Positions 17,175 through 25,811 of a stretch of DNA of 64,000 nt are shown in pieces. The DNA is from Primorskyibacter aestuariivivens (lineage in GTDB: Bacteria; Pseudomonadota; Alphaproteobacteria; Rhodobacterales; Rhodobacteraceae): contig NZ_JAQIOZ010000019.1 of the NCBI RefSeq assembly GCF_028023675.1, positions 29,536 through 93,535 of the forward strand, written 5' to 3'. Each line of letters starts with the position of its first letter. Position 1 is the stretch's first letter. The notes below the pieces were generated by a model. That model did not search any database. It had not been told where the DNA came from and saw only the letters and a program-made list of their open reading frames with translations. Position numbers and translations under genes: made by a program.

Positions 17175-19979
17175 TTAATGCGCCTCGGCCCAGTTCGCGC
17201 CCTGACCGGCATCGACAACCAAAGGCACATCGAGCTTCACCACCGGGTCGGCGGCATTTTCCATCACGTCCCGCGCGGCTTTGATGAGGTCGACTTCGGC
17301 ACCCTGTTCCACCTCGAACAGCAATTCATCATGCACCTGCAACAACATCTTGGCGGGCATATCCGCGATGGCATCGGGCATGCGCACCATGGCGCGGCGG
17401 ATGATATCGGCGGCGGTGCCCTGAATCGGCGCATTGATCGCCGCACGTTTGGCAAAGCCCGCGCGCGGCCCCTTGGCGGAAATCTCAGGCGTATGGATCA
17501 CCCGGCCAAACAGGGTTTCGACGCGGTTGTGCTCTTTGGCGAAAGCCACGGTGTCATCCATATAGGTCTTGATGCCCGGGAAACGTTCGAAATAGCGGTC
17601 GATAAACCCCTGCGCCTCGGCCCGCGGAATGCGCAGGTTCCGCGCAAGGCCAAAGCCGCTGATCCCATAGATCACGCCGAAATTGATCGCCTTGGCCTGA
17701 CGGCGCACATCGGGTGTCATCTCGTCCAGCGGCACGCCGAACATTTCCGACGCGGTGGCGGCGTGGATGTCCTGCCCCTCGCGGAAGGCCTGCTTGAGCT
17801 GGTCGATATCCGCGATATGGGCGAGGATGCGCAGCTCGATCTGGGAATAGTCCAGCGCCACCAGCACATTGCCCGGCTCCGCGACAAAAGCCTCGCGGAT
17901 GCGGCGGCCTTCTTCGGTGCGCACGGGGATATTCTGCAGGTTCGGATCGGTCGAGGCGAGCCGCCCGGTGGTGGCCCCGGAGATCACGTAGGACGTATGC
18001 ACCCGGCCCGTATCGGGGTGGATATGCTCCTGCAACGCATCCGTGTAGGTCGATTTCAGCTTGCTCAGCTGCCGCCAGTCCAGCACGCGGGCGGGCAGGT
18101 CATGTTCGGTGGCCAGATCCTCCAGCACATCGGCCCCGGTGGCATAGGCCCCGGTCTTGCCCTTCTTGCCGCCCTCGATGCCCATTTCGTCGAACAGGAT
18201 CTCGCCCAGCTGTTTGGGCGAACCCACATTGAACTTGCGCCCCGCCAACTGGTGGATCTCATCCTCCAGCGCCGCCATCTTCTGCGAAAACGCGTTGGAC
18301 ATGCGCGACAGCGTATCGCGATCCACCTTGATCCCGTGCATCTCCATCTGCGCCAGCACCGGCACAAGCGGTCGTTCGAGCCGCTCATAAACGCGGGTGA
18401 CCTTGGTCTGATGCAGTTGCGGCTTGAACATCTGCCACAGGCGCAGGGTGATATCCGCATCCTCGGCGGCGTATTTCGTTGCCTCGTCAATCGGCACCTT
18501 GTCAAAGGTAATCGCGGATTTTCCGGAGCCCAGCAGTTCCTTGATCGGGATGGGTGTGTGGCTGAGATATCGTTCGGACAGGGTATCCATCCCATGCCCG
18601 TGAATGCCGCCATTCATCGCGTAGGACATGAGCATCGTGTCGTCGATGGGCGCGATATTGATGCCGTTGCGGGCAAAGATCTTGGCATCATATTTCATGT
18701 TCTGCCCGATTTTCATCACGGCAGGGTCTTCCAGCACCGGTTTCAGCGCATCGAGGCAGGCGTCCATCCCCATCTGCCCCTCGGCCAGATCGTCCGAGCC
18801 AAAGAGATCGTCACTCGCCCCTTCCTTGTGGGTCAGTGGGATGTAACAGGCCTGTCCCGGCTCCACACAAAGCGAAATGCCCACCAGATCGGCGCGCATT
18901 TCATTCAGCGCCGTGGTTTCGGTATCCACCGCCACATAGCCACGCTCATTGATCCGGTCGATCCAGACCTGCAGGGCCTCCATGTCGCGCACGCATTCAT
19001 AGGCTTCGGGCGTGATCGGCACCTCTTCGGCGCGCTCCACAGGGTTCGCGCCTTCGGGGGTGGTGTCGGGGATGGGCGGTGCCTCGACCCCCAGTGTCGA
19101 TGAAATCCTCTTGGTCAGGGTGCGGAACTCCATCTCGGTCAGGAAGCCCAAGAGCGTGTCAGGGTCCGGATCGCGCACCTCAAGATCATCCAGACCGAAA
19201 TCCAGTGGCGTCTCGCAATCCAGCTGCACCAGTTTCTTCGACAGCTCGATCTGCTCGCGTTTCTCGATCAGCGTCTGGCGACGTTTGGGCTGTTTGATTT
19301 CCCCGGCCCGGTCGAGCAATTCCTCAAGCGAGCCATATTCATTGATCAGCAAAGCGGCAGTCTTGATCCCGATCCCTGGCGCGCCGGGTACGTTATCCAC
19401 GCTGTCCCCGGCTAGCGCCTGCACATCCACCACGCGTTCGGGGCCGACGCCGAATTTCTCAACCACCCCATCCGCATCGATGCGCCGGTTCTTCATCGCG
19501 TCCAGCATCTCGACCCCGCCGCCAACCAGCTGCATGAGGTCCTTGTCGCTGCTGATGATGGTCACCCGGCCCCCGGCTTCGCGCGCCTGACAGGCCAGCG
19601 TTGCGATGATGTCATCGGCCTCGAACCCGTCAAGCTCCTTGCAGGCGATATTAAACGCTTCCGTCGCGCGCCGGGTCAGCGGGATCTGCGGGCGCAGGTC
19701 CTCGGGCATCGCTTCGCGATTGGCCTTGTACAGATCGTATAGGTCGTTGCGGAACGTATGGCTGCCCTTGTCAAAGATCACCGCCACATGGGTGGGCGCG
19801 TCCGGGCCGCTGCTGTCCTCGACATATTTTTGCAGCATGTTGCAAAAGCCGCTGACCGCGCCGATAGGCAAACCGTCGGACTTGCGGGTGAGTGGCGGCA
19901 GCGCGTGATAGGCGCGAAAGATAAAGGCCGATCCGTCGATCAGGTGAAGGTGACACCCTTTGCCAAATCCATCCGCCAT
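17175..19979 (-). CDS. polA: DNA polymerase I
   Basis: A 934-residue repair and Okazaki-fragment polymerase. The N-terminal 5'-3' exonuclease domain has the H3TH region GDSVDNVPGAPGIGIKTAA. The 3'-5' exonuclease domain carries the DTE motif in YVAVDTETTALNEMRADLV, so proofreading looks intact. The polymerase domain has motif A (DYSQIELRILAH), motif B (RRQAKAINFGVIYG) and motif C (QVHDELLFEV). It is transcribed alone and ends 117 bp before soxG begins. Full length, with all motifs complete. Confidence 0.98.
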   Translation of the reverse strand: MADGFGKGCHLHLIDGSAFIFRAYHALPPLTRKSDGLPIGAVSGFCNMLQKYVEDSSGPDAPTHVAVIFDKGSHTFRNDLYDLYKANREAMPEDLRPQIPLTRRATEAFNIACKELDGFEADDIIATLACQAREAGGRVTIISSDKDLMQLVGGGVEMLDAMKNRRIDADGVVEKFGVGPERVVDVQALAGDSVDNVPGAPGIGIKTAALLINEYGSLEELLDRAGEIKQPKRRQTLIEKREQIELSKKLVQLDCETPLDFGLDDLEVRDPDPDTLLGFLTEMEFRTLTKRISSTLGVEAPPIPDTTPEGANPVERAEEVPITPEAYECVRDMEALQVWIDRINERGYVAVDTETTALNEMRADLVGISLCVEPGQACYIPLTHKEGASDDLFGSDDLAEGQMGMDACLDALKPVLEDPAVMKIGQNMKYDAKIFARNGINIAPIDDTMLMSYAMNGGIHGHGMDTLSERYLSHTPIPIKELLGSGKSAITFDKVPIDEATKYAAEDADITLRLWQMFKPQLHQTKVTRVYERLERPLVPVLAQMEMHGIKVDRDTLSRMSNAFSQKMAALEDEIHQLAGRKFNVGSPKQLGEILFDEMGIEGGKKGKTGAYATGADVLEDLATEHDLPARVLDWRQLSKLKSTYTDALQEHIHPDTGRVHTSYVISGATTGRLASTDPNLQNIPVRTEEGRRIREAFVAEPGNVLVALDYSQIELRILAHIADIDQLKQAFREGQDIHAATASEMFGVPLDEMTPDVRRQAKAINFGVIYGISGFGLARNLRIPRAEAQGFIDRYFERFPGIKTYMDDTVAFAKEHNRVETLFGRVIHTPEISAKGPRAGFAKRAAINAPIQGTAADIIRRAMVRMPDAIADMPAKMLLQVHDELLFEVEQGAEVDLIKAARDVMENAADPVVKLDVPLVVDAGQGANWAEAH

Positions 19980-20098
19980 TGCAACTCTCCCCTGTCACGC
20001 ACAGCCCAAGTCATGCCACGCCGCCCGGGGCAGCGCCAGCCTGTCTGGTCTTCTTGTCTTTGAAAATACGCCCGCCGGAGGCGATTGAAAGGCTGGTC

Positions 20099-20278
20099 TT
20101 ACGCCTGGCCTTCGAAATCCTTGTGCACGTATTTCGCGTCACAATAGGGGCATTCAACCCAGCCGGTTTTCAACGGGATCTGCAACCAGACGCGCGGATG
20201 GCCCAGCGCGCCTTCGCCCCCGTCACAGGAGACGCGGTAGCTGTCAACGATCTTGGTTTCCGGAGCCTCTATCGTCAT
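20099..20278 (-). CDS. Small zinc-finger (zf-CHCC, NDUFS6-like) protein
   Basis: A 59-residue protein with the CHCC zinc-ribbon pattern: a Cys in [18 protein letters not shown], the following His, and two Cys in [11 protein letters not shown]. It is homologous to the zinc-binding C-terminal part of the mitochondrial complex I accessory subunit NDUFS6, and small homologues are common in alphaproteobacteria. The ATG at 20278 gives the usual short length; in-frame codons upstream are not conserved-looking. It diverges from the ABC ATPase gene at 20356. A role in complex I assembly is plausible but unproven. Confidence 0.8.
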   Translation of the reverse strand: MTIEAPETKIVDSYRVSCDGGEGALGHPRVWLQIPLKTGWVECPYCDAKYVHKDFEGQA

Positions 20279-20355
20279 GGCGGACCGTTTCCTTTTGGCA
20301 AACCCTGAATTACATGCGTTATGAGGCAGATCAGGCACAGGGGCAAGGGAAGAGC

Positions 20356-21285
20356 ATGCCACAAGCGGCGATCGAGATATCGGGACTGCGCAAGACCTAT
20401 GCTGCGCAAAAGGGCGCGCCCGCGAAAGAGGCGCTCAAGGGCATCGATCTGACCATTCCGCAAGGGTCGGTCTTTGGCCTCTTGGGGCCCAACGGGGCGG
20501 GCAAATCCACGCTGATCAATATTCTGGCGGGGTTGGTGATCAAGACCGCCGGAACGGTCAAGATCTGGGGCTTTGATCAGGATGTGAATCCACGCCAGTC
20601 GCGCGCTTCGATCGGGGTGATGCCGCAGGAGTTGAACCTCGATCCGTTTTTCAGCCCGCGCGGCGCGTTGGAGGTTCAGGCCGGGCTTTACGGCGTGCCG
20701 AAATCCCAGCGCCGCAGCGATGAAATCCTTGAAATGGTGGGGCTGTCGGACAAGGCACATGCCTATGCCCGAACCCTGTCGGGCGGGATGCGGCGGCGTC
20801 TGCTTCTGGGCAAGGCGCTGGTGCATCATCCGCAGATCCTTGTGCTGGACGAGCCCACGGCGGGGGTGGATATCGAGCTGCGCCAGATGTTGTGGGACAA
20901 TGTGCGCAAGCTCAACCGCGAGCGGGGCATGACGATCATCCTGACCACCCATTACCTCGAAGAGGCCGAGGAGATGTGCGACGAGATTGCCATCGTGAAC
21001 CATGGCGAGCTGGTCGCGCGGGACAGCACATCGGCGCTGTTGGGTCGGTTGGATGCCAAGAGCATGGTGATTCAGCCGGACGCGCCCATCGAAACCCCGC
21101 CCAAGGCGGAGGGGCTGGATGTGTCCCTGCGTGATGACGGATCACTGGTTATCAATTACCACGCCCAGCAGACCCCGGCCGAGGCGGTTCTGGAAGCGGT
21201 GCGCAACGCGGGCATCCGCATCCGGGATGTGAAAACCCAGGAAGCGGATCTTGAGGACGTGTTTCTGGAGCTCACGCGGTCTTGA
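20356..21285 (+). CDS. ABC transporter ATP-binding protein without adjacent permease
   Basis: A 309-residue CcmA/drug-export-type ATPase. It has Walker [10 protein letters not shown], a signature [15 protein letters not shown], Walker [13 protein letters not shown] and the switch His in [12 protein letters not shown]-terminal domain of about 90 residues follows, typical of ABC-2 exporters. AAGGGAAGAG lies before the ATG at 20356; an upstream in-frame ATG at 20314 is less well supported. No permease gene lies on either side, which is unusual for this family. The partner must be encoded elsewhere, so the substrate cannot be inferred. Confidence 0.85.
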   Translation: MPQAAIEISGLRKTYAAQKGAPAKEALKGIDLTIPQGSVFGLLGPNGAGKSTLINILAGLVIKTAGTVKIWGFDQDVNPRQSRASIGVMPQELNLDPFFSPRGALEVQAGLYGVPKSQRRSDEILEMVGLSDKAHAYARTLSGGMRRRLLLGKALVHHPQILVLDEPTAGVDIELRQMLWDNVRKLNRERGMTIILTTHYLEEAEEMCDEIAIVNHGELVARDSTSALLGRLDAKSMVIQPDAPIETPPKAEGLDVSLRDDGSLVINYHAQQTPAEAVLEAVRNAGIRIRDVKTQEADLEDVFLELTRS

Positions 21286-21298
21286 AACAGGTGAGACG

Positions 21299-21343
21299 CG
21301 ATTTCTTTAGAAGAAATCGGCCCGAAATCTTCAAAAGATTTCG
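21299..21343. terminator. Tandem perfect hairpins between convergent genes
   Basis: Two 9-bp perfect stems lie side by side: CGATTTCTT-TAG-AAGAAATCG (21299-21319) and CGAAATCTT-CAA-AAGATTTCG (21323-21343). They sit between the convergent ABC ATPase and L,D-transpeptidase genes. The stems are AT-rich with no separate T tract, and each could act on either strand. Confidence 0.55.
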
Positions 21344-21348
21344 ATCTC

Positions 21349-21843
21349 TCAGGGCCGGATGCTGATCGGCGTGCCGTTTTTCACCATGGAATAGACCTGC
21401 CGCATCTCGGTATTGGTCACCGCAATGCACCCGGCGGTCCAGTCGCGCCCGCCCTTGCGGTTTTTCCACGGGCGACCATGGATGAAAATGTCCCCACCCG
21501 GATCGACACCCGCTTCGCGCGCGCGGGCAATATCGGCCTCATTGGGATAATTGATTCCGATGGACAGGTAGAATTCGCTGTTCGGATTGCGCCGATCGAT
21601 GATGTACTCGCCTTCGGGTGTGCGTCCATCACCTTGCTTGCCCTTGTGGCCTTCAGGCGCAAAACCCAACCCCACATTGTAGCTTTCCAGCACCTCGCCG
21701 TGATGCAGCAGGTACATCTTGCGCGCGCCCTTATCCACGACCACGCGGGTCACCTCGGGTCCGAAATAGGGTTGGAACTTGCCGCTGCACCCGGCAAGCA
21801 CAACGCCGATGCCAAGGATCATCAGAACTTTGAGAAAACGCAT
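21349..21843 (-). CDS. L,D-transpeptidase (YkuD) lipoprotein
   Basis: A 164-residue lipoprotein: signal peptide MRFLKVLMILGIGVVLAGC with lipobox cysteine 19, then a YkuD catalytic domain. The active-site region contains HGRPWKNRKGGRDW followed by TAGCIAV, where the catalytic cysteine sits; the usual S/T-H-G-C is here T-A-G-C. Such enzymes make 3-3 peptidoglycan cross-links or attach proteins to the wall. The ATG at 21843 is chosen because it begins the lipoprotein signal. It is downstream of, and on the same strand as, the sodium channel gene. Confidence 0.85.
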   Translation of the reverse strand: MRFLKVLMILGIGVVLAGCSGKFQPYFGPEVTRVVVDKGARKMYLLHHGEVLESYNVGLGFAPEGHKGKQGDGRTPEGEYIIDRRNPNSEFYLSIGINYPNEADIARAREAGVDPGGDIFIHGRPWKNRKGGRDWTAGCIAVTNTEMRQVYSMVKNGTPISIRP

Positions 21844-21906
21844 AGTGTCACTGCCCGGAATGTTTTGACACAGTTTACCGCAAATGTGGCGCTGACGCAT
21901 ATCACA

Positions 21907-22695
21907 TTATTGCTTGTCGGCGGATTGTCCCTCTTGGGCTGCAAGCCGTTTTTCGATGGCCTCCAGCCGCACCAGCACCTCGTCACGGTAGGCGTCCGTT
22001 GCGGCCACGTCTTCTTCGTGATGGGCGTCCTGCATGGAGTTCACGATCAGACCGACCAACAGGTTCACCACCGCGAATGTGGTAACCATGATGAAGGGCA
22101 CAAAGAACAGCCAGGCATAGGGGTAGACATCCATGACGGGCCTCACGATGCCCATGGACCAGCTTTCAAGCGTCATGATCTGGAACAGCGTATAGGCCGA
22201 CAGGGCCAATGTGCCGAACCAGTCCGGGAAGCTGGCGGCAAAGAGCTTGGTCGCCATGACGGCGCCGATATAGAAGATCAGCGCCATCAGCAGGAACACG
22301 CTGCCCATACCGGGAAGGGCGGTGATGAAGCCTTCGACCACCCGTTGCAGGCGGGGGGCAACGGTCAGGATGCGCAACACCCGTAGAATGCGCAGCGCCC
22401 GCAGGACCGACAGGCCTTGCGCCGATGGGACCAATGAGATGCCGACAATCACGAAGTCAAACATATTCCAGCCGCGCAGGAAGAACCGCCCGCCTTGCGC
22501 TATGAGTTTCAGGGCGATCTCGACCACGAAAATCGCCAGACAGATGGTATCAATGGCGATGATCAGACCACCGGCCCGTGCCATGGCGGTCTCCGAGGTC
22601 TCAAGCCCCAGAACTACGGCGTTCACAAGGATCACTGCGATGATCCCGTTGCGCACCCATGCCTGATCCAGCCATGCCGCCAGTTTTGCCCGCAT
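21907..22695 (-). CDS. Bacterial voltage-gated sodium channel (NaChBac/BacNav type)
   Basis: A 262-residue six-helix ion channel subunit that should form homotetramers. S4 carries four regularly spaced arginines (99, 102, 105 and 108, in VLRALRILRVLRIL). The pore has the selectivity filter Thr175-Leu-Glu-Ser-Trp-Ser-Met181, the same as in the Arcobacter NavAb channel. A C-terminal coiled coil (DEVLVRLEAIEKRLAAQ) would stabilise the tetramer. The ATG at 22695 avoids overlap with the upstream methyltransferase gene. In marine and alkaliphilic bacteria these channels are linked to motility and pH homeostasis; that role here is inference. Confidence 0.88.
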   Translation of the reverse strand: MRAKLAAWLDQAWVRNGIIAVILVNAVVLGLETSETAMARAGGLIIAIDTICLAIFVVEIALKLIAQGGRFFLRGWNMFDFVIVGISLVPSAQGLSVLRALRILRVLRILTVAPRLQRVVEGFITALPGMGSVFLLMALIFYIGAVMATKLFAASFPDWFGTLALSAYTLFQIMTLESWSMGIVRPVMDVYPYAWLFFVPFIMVTTFAVVNLLVGLIVNSMQDAHHEEDVAATDAYRDEVLVRLEAIEKRLAAQEGQSADKQ

Positions 22696-22720
22696 CTGTC
22701 CTGCCCTTGTTAAGCCCGGC

Positions 22721-23941
22721 TCACATATGGCGACGGGTGAAGCGCGCCGCAAGCTCGATATGGGTGGACCACCGGAACTGATCCACAACCTGCACCCATT
22801 CAAGGCAATATCCCGCCTGAATGAGCGTTGCCGCGTCGCGGGCAAATGTCACCGGATTGCAGGAGACAAAGCCGATCTGCGCCACATCGCTTTTGGCGAT
22901 CTGGGTCACCTGCGCTTCGGCCCCCGCGCGGGGTGGGTCGATGACAAGCGCATCGAACTTATTCAGCTCATCGGGCAGGAGCGGATTGCGAAAGAGATCG
23001 CGGGTTTCCGTGGTGACCTTCTTCAGCCCCTGCGCCTTGCGCCAGCCCTCGTCCAACGCAGTCAGCATCGCGCGGCTGCCCTCGACGCCATGCACCTCGG
23101 CCCCGCGCGCCAGCGGCAGGGCAAAGGTGCCGCATCCGGCAAAGAGATCGGCGATGTGGTCCGCCCCTTCCACCGCCTCTTTCATGGCGGCGATCAGCGT
23201 GGCTTGACCGTGATCGGTGGCCTGAAGGAACGCGCCCGGCGGCGGGACCACGTCGATCCCGTCGAAATCCTGACGTGGCGGGGCGCGCATGGCAATCGGG
23301 TCATCCTCCCAAACCAGCCGCGCCAGCCCATGCGCGCCAGCCAATTGCGCGAGCGCGATCTCCAGCGGGCCATCCAATGGCTTGCCGCCGGTGACAAACA
23401 CATCCGCGCCATCCTTGGAGAGCGTGATCTGTACGCTCAGCGCGCCTTTGCGACTTGCTCCCTCGCGCGCCAGCGCCTCGGCCACCGGACGCAGGGCCAG
23501 CAGATCGGGATGCAGCAATTTGCAGTCCGGGATTTCAATGATCACATCCGAGGCGCGGCCGTGGAACCCGGCCATCGCACCCTTTTTGGTGCGGCGCGCG
23601 GAAAATGTCGCGCGACGGCGGCTCTGCGCGGGTGAGGTGGCGATGGGGCGCATTTTTGCCTCGATGCGCTGGGCGCTCAGGGCGCGCGCGACCACCTCTT
23701 GCTTCCACTCCGCCACAAACGCGTCCGAGCCATGCATCAGCTGACAGCCCCCGCAGGTCTTGAAATGTCCGCAGGGCGGGGAAACGCGGTGTTCCGACGG
23801 TTCCACAATGCGGATATCGCTCAGCCGGTCGCCATTGGCCACGGCGGAAATGCGCTCTCCGGGAAGGGTAAGCGGCGCAAAAAACGGACCCGGTGCGATG
23901 CCATCGCCCTGATGGCCCAGACGTTCGATCAGATATTCCAT
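22721..23941 (-). CDS. Class I SAM-dependent rRNA uridine C5-methyltransferase (RumA/TrmA family)
   Basis: A 406-residue RNA m5U methyltransferase. An iron-sulfur cluster motif is visible near residues 57-69 (PCGHFKTCGGCQLMH) with a further Cys in DCKLLHP. The SAM-binding domain has DLFAGCGTFALPLAR, and the catalytic region has IDPPRAGAEAQ and the nucleophile motif FVSCNPVTFARD. An N-terminal TRAM domain is short. It probably modifies 23S rRNA (RlmC/RlmD-like); which uridine cannot be told from sequence. The gene ends 26 bp before the sodium channel gene. Confidence 0.88.
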   Translation of the reverse strand: MEYLIERLGHQGDGIAPGPFFAPLTLPGERISAVANGDRLSDIRIVEPSEHRVSPPCGHFKTCGGCQLMHGSDAFVAEWKQEVVARALSAQRIEAKMRPIATSPAQSRRRATFSARRTKKGAMAGFHGRASDVIIEIPDCKLLHPDLLALRPVAEALAREGASRKGALSVQITLSKDGADVFVTGGKPLDGPLEIALAQLAGAHGLARLVWEDDPIAMRAPPRQDFDGIDVVPPPGAFLQATDHGQATLIAAMKEAVEGADHIADLFAGCGTFALPLARGAEVHGVEGSRAMLTALDEGWRKAQGLKKVTTETRDLFRNPLLPDELNKFDALVIDPPRAGAEAQVTQIAKSDVAQIGFVSCNPVTFARDAATLIQAGYCLEWVQVVDQFRWSTHIELAARFTRRHM

Positions 23942-23978
23942 AACGCCAGATACAGTCTTGGCGCGCGTCGATAAAGTC

Positions 23979-25811
23979 CTACTCGGCGGCCTCGACGATA
24001 TTCAGGAAGCCACCCGATTGCCGCTCCCAATAGCGGGCATAAACGCCGCCGCGCGCCAGAAGCTCGGTATGCGTGCCCTGTTCGACGATGCGCCCCGCCT
24101 CCAGCACCACGATCCGGTCCATCCGGGCGATGGTGGAGAGCCGGTGCGCGATGGCCAGCACGGTCTTGCCTTCCATCACCTGTTCCAGCGCGGATTGAAT
24201 GGCGGCCTCGACCTCGCTGTCGAGCGCGCTTGTCGCCTCGTCCAGCACCAGAATGGGCGCGTCCTTGAGGATGGCGCGGGCCAGCGCGATGCGCTGGCGT
24301 TGCCCGCCCGATAGCTTTACACCGCGTTCGCCCAGATGCGCGTCATAACCCTTGCGGGCTTCGTGATCCTCAAGCCCGAGGATGAAACCATGGGCTTCGG
24401 CGCGGCGCGCGGCGGCGATGATGTCAGCCTCGGTTGCGTCGGGTTCGCCGTAACCGATGTTTTCACGCGCCGAGCGGTTGAACATCGCGGTTTCCTGCGT
24501 GACCATGCCAATCTGTCGGCGCAGGCTTTCCTGCGTGACGGATGAGATATCCTGCCCGTCAATGCGGATATGCCCGCTTTCTGTGTCATAGAGCCGTAAA
24601 AGCAGCGCCACCAGCGTGGACTTGCCAGCGCCGGACGCCCCGACAACGCCCAGCTTTTCGCCCGGCGAAATTGTCAGGTCGATTCCATCGACGCCGCCGG
24701 TTTCGCGCCCATAGGCAAAGCTCACATTGTCAAACCGGATCTCGCCTTGGCTCACCTCAAGCGGCGCGGCATCCGGCGCATCGGTCAGCGTGTGGGCCGG
24801 GGCCAAAGTGCGCATCCCGTCCTCGACCTCTCCAACATTGGCATAGAGCGACATGAGCGTGAAGCTCACCCAGCCGGTCATCTGCGCCAGCCGCAGGCTG
24901 ACCGCGCCGGTGGCGGCAATGTCACCCGCGCTCACCAGACCGCGGGACCAATACCAAAGCGCCCCGCCAACCAGCAGGATGGGCAAGACACCGGCAACGG
25001 TCATCAGCCAGAACCGGAATCTGACGGACATCGCGCCGAATGCCAGTTGACGGTCCCGGAACCGGTCCATCGCGTCCAGCGCCACATCGTCTTCGTGATC
25101 GTCATGCGCAAACAGTTTGACGGTCTTGATATTGGTCACCGTATCCACGACCTGCCCGGTGACCATGGCGCGTGCGCTGGCCCGTGCCTTGGACCGTTTG
25201 CGGATGCGCGGCATGAAATAGCGAACAAGCGCCAGATAGCCGATGATCCAGACCAACAGGCCCAGCGCGATCCGCAAATCCACCGTACCCAGAAGCAGGA
25301 TCGCCCCCACCACCGAGGCCAGCGCAAACAGCACCGTATGAATGACCTCCACCACCACATCGGTCAGGGCGCGGGCGGTCTGCATTTCCTTTTGCGCGAT
25401 GCGACCGGCGAAATCATCGTCAAAGAAGGTGACGGATTGGCCCAGCGTGTGGCGGTGCAGACGCGAAAGGACAAGGTTGAAGACATTCGGCGCCACCAGA
25501 ATTGTCTGAAGGTAGGACGAGGTCATGAAAATGATTGGGCGCAGCACAAGGAAGAACGCCAGAACACCGACCATGAGCCAGACATGATCCGAGAACACCG
25601 CTTCGGGTGTGCTGATCAAGGCTGCGTCGATGACCAGCCCCAGCATCATTGCCGCCATAACCTCGACAACACCCGCCGTGACCGAGGCTGCACCTGCCAA
25701 AGAAACGACCGGAAAGCTGCCGCGCAAGGCCCAGCGGAAGAAGCGTGCGAGTGTGCGCGGCGGGGCACCGCGCGCCTGTTCAAAGGGGTTGATCCAGTTT
25801 TGCGGCTTCAT
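23979..25811 (-). CDS. ABC exporter, fused permease-ATPase (second half of heterodimer)
   Basis: A 610-residue protein with six transmembrane helices in the N-terminal ABC_membrane domain, then a nucleotide-binding domain with Walker A GASGAGKST, signature LSGGQRQR and Walker B ILVLDEATSALDSE. Its start overlaps the end of the preceding ABC gene by four bases (ATGA), and the two proteins are clearly homologous. They therefore probably assemble as a heterodimer of the MsbA/multidrug exporter type. Both ATPase sites look canonical. The substrate (lipid or drug) is not predictable. Confidence 0.9.
   Translation of the reverse strand: MKPQNWINPFEQARGAPPRTLARFFRWALRGSFPVVSLAGAASVTAGVVEVMAAMMLGLVIDAALISTPEAVFSDHVWLMVGVLAFFLVLRPIIFMTSSYLQTILVAPNVFNLVLSRLHRHTLGQSVTFFDDDFAGRIAQKEMQTARALTDVVVEVIHTVLFALASVVGAILLLGTVDLRIALGLLVWIIGYLALVRYFMPRIRKRSKARASARAMVTGQVVDTVTNIKTVKLFAHDDHEDDVALDAMDRFRDRQLAFGAMSVRFRFWLMTVAGVLPILLVGGALWYWSRGLVSAGDIAATGAVSLRLAQMTGWVSFTLMSLYANVGEVEDGMRTLAPAHTLTDAPDAAPLEVSQGEIRFDNVSFAYGRETGGVDGIDLTISPGEKLGVVGASGAGKSTLVALLLRLYDTESGHIRIDGQDISSVTQESLRRQIGMVTQETAMFNRSARENIGYGEPDATEADIIAAARRAEAHGFILGLEDHEARKGYDAHLGERGVKLSGGQRQRIALARAILKDAPILVLDEATSALDSEVEAAIQSALEQVMEGKTVLAIAHRLSTIARMDRIVVLEAGRIVEQGTHTELLARGGVYARYWERQSGGFLNIVEAAE

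Noticed and set aside
17178..19103. A 641-codon open frame antisense to polA
   Set aside because: It lies fully inside a complete, motif-verified polA on the other strand. High GC third positions create long open antisense frames throughout the core; its translation shows no domain.
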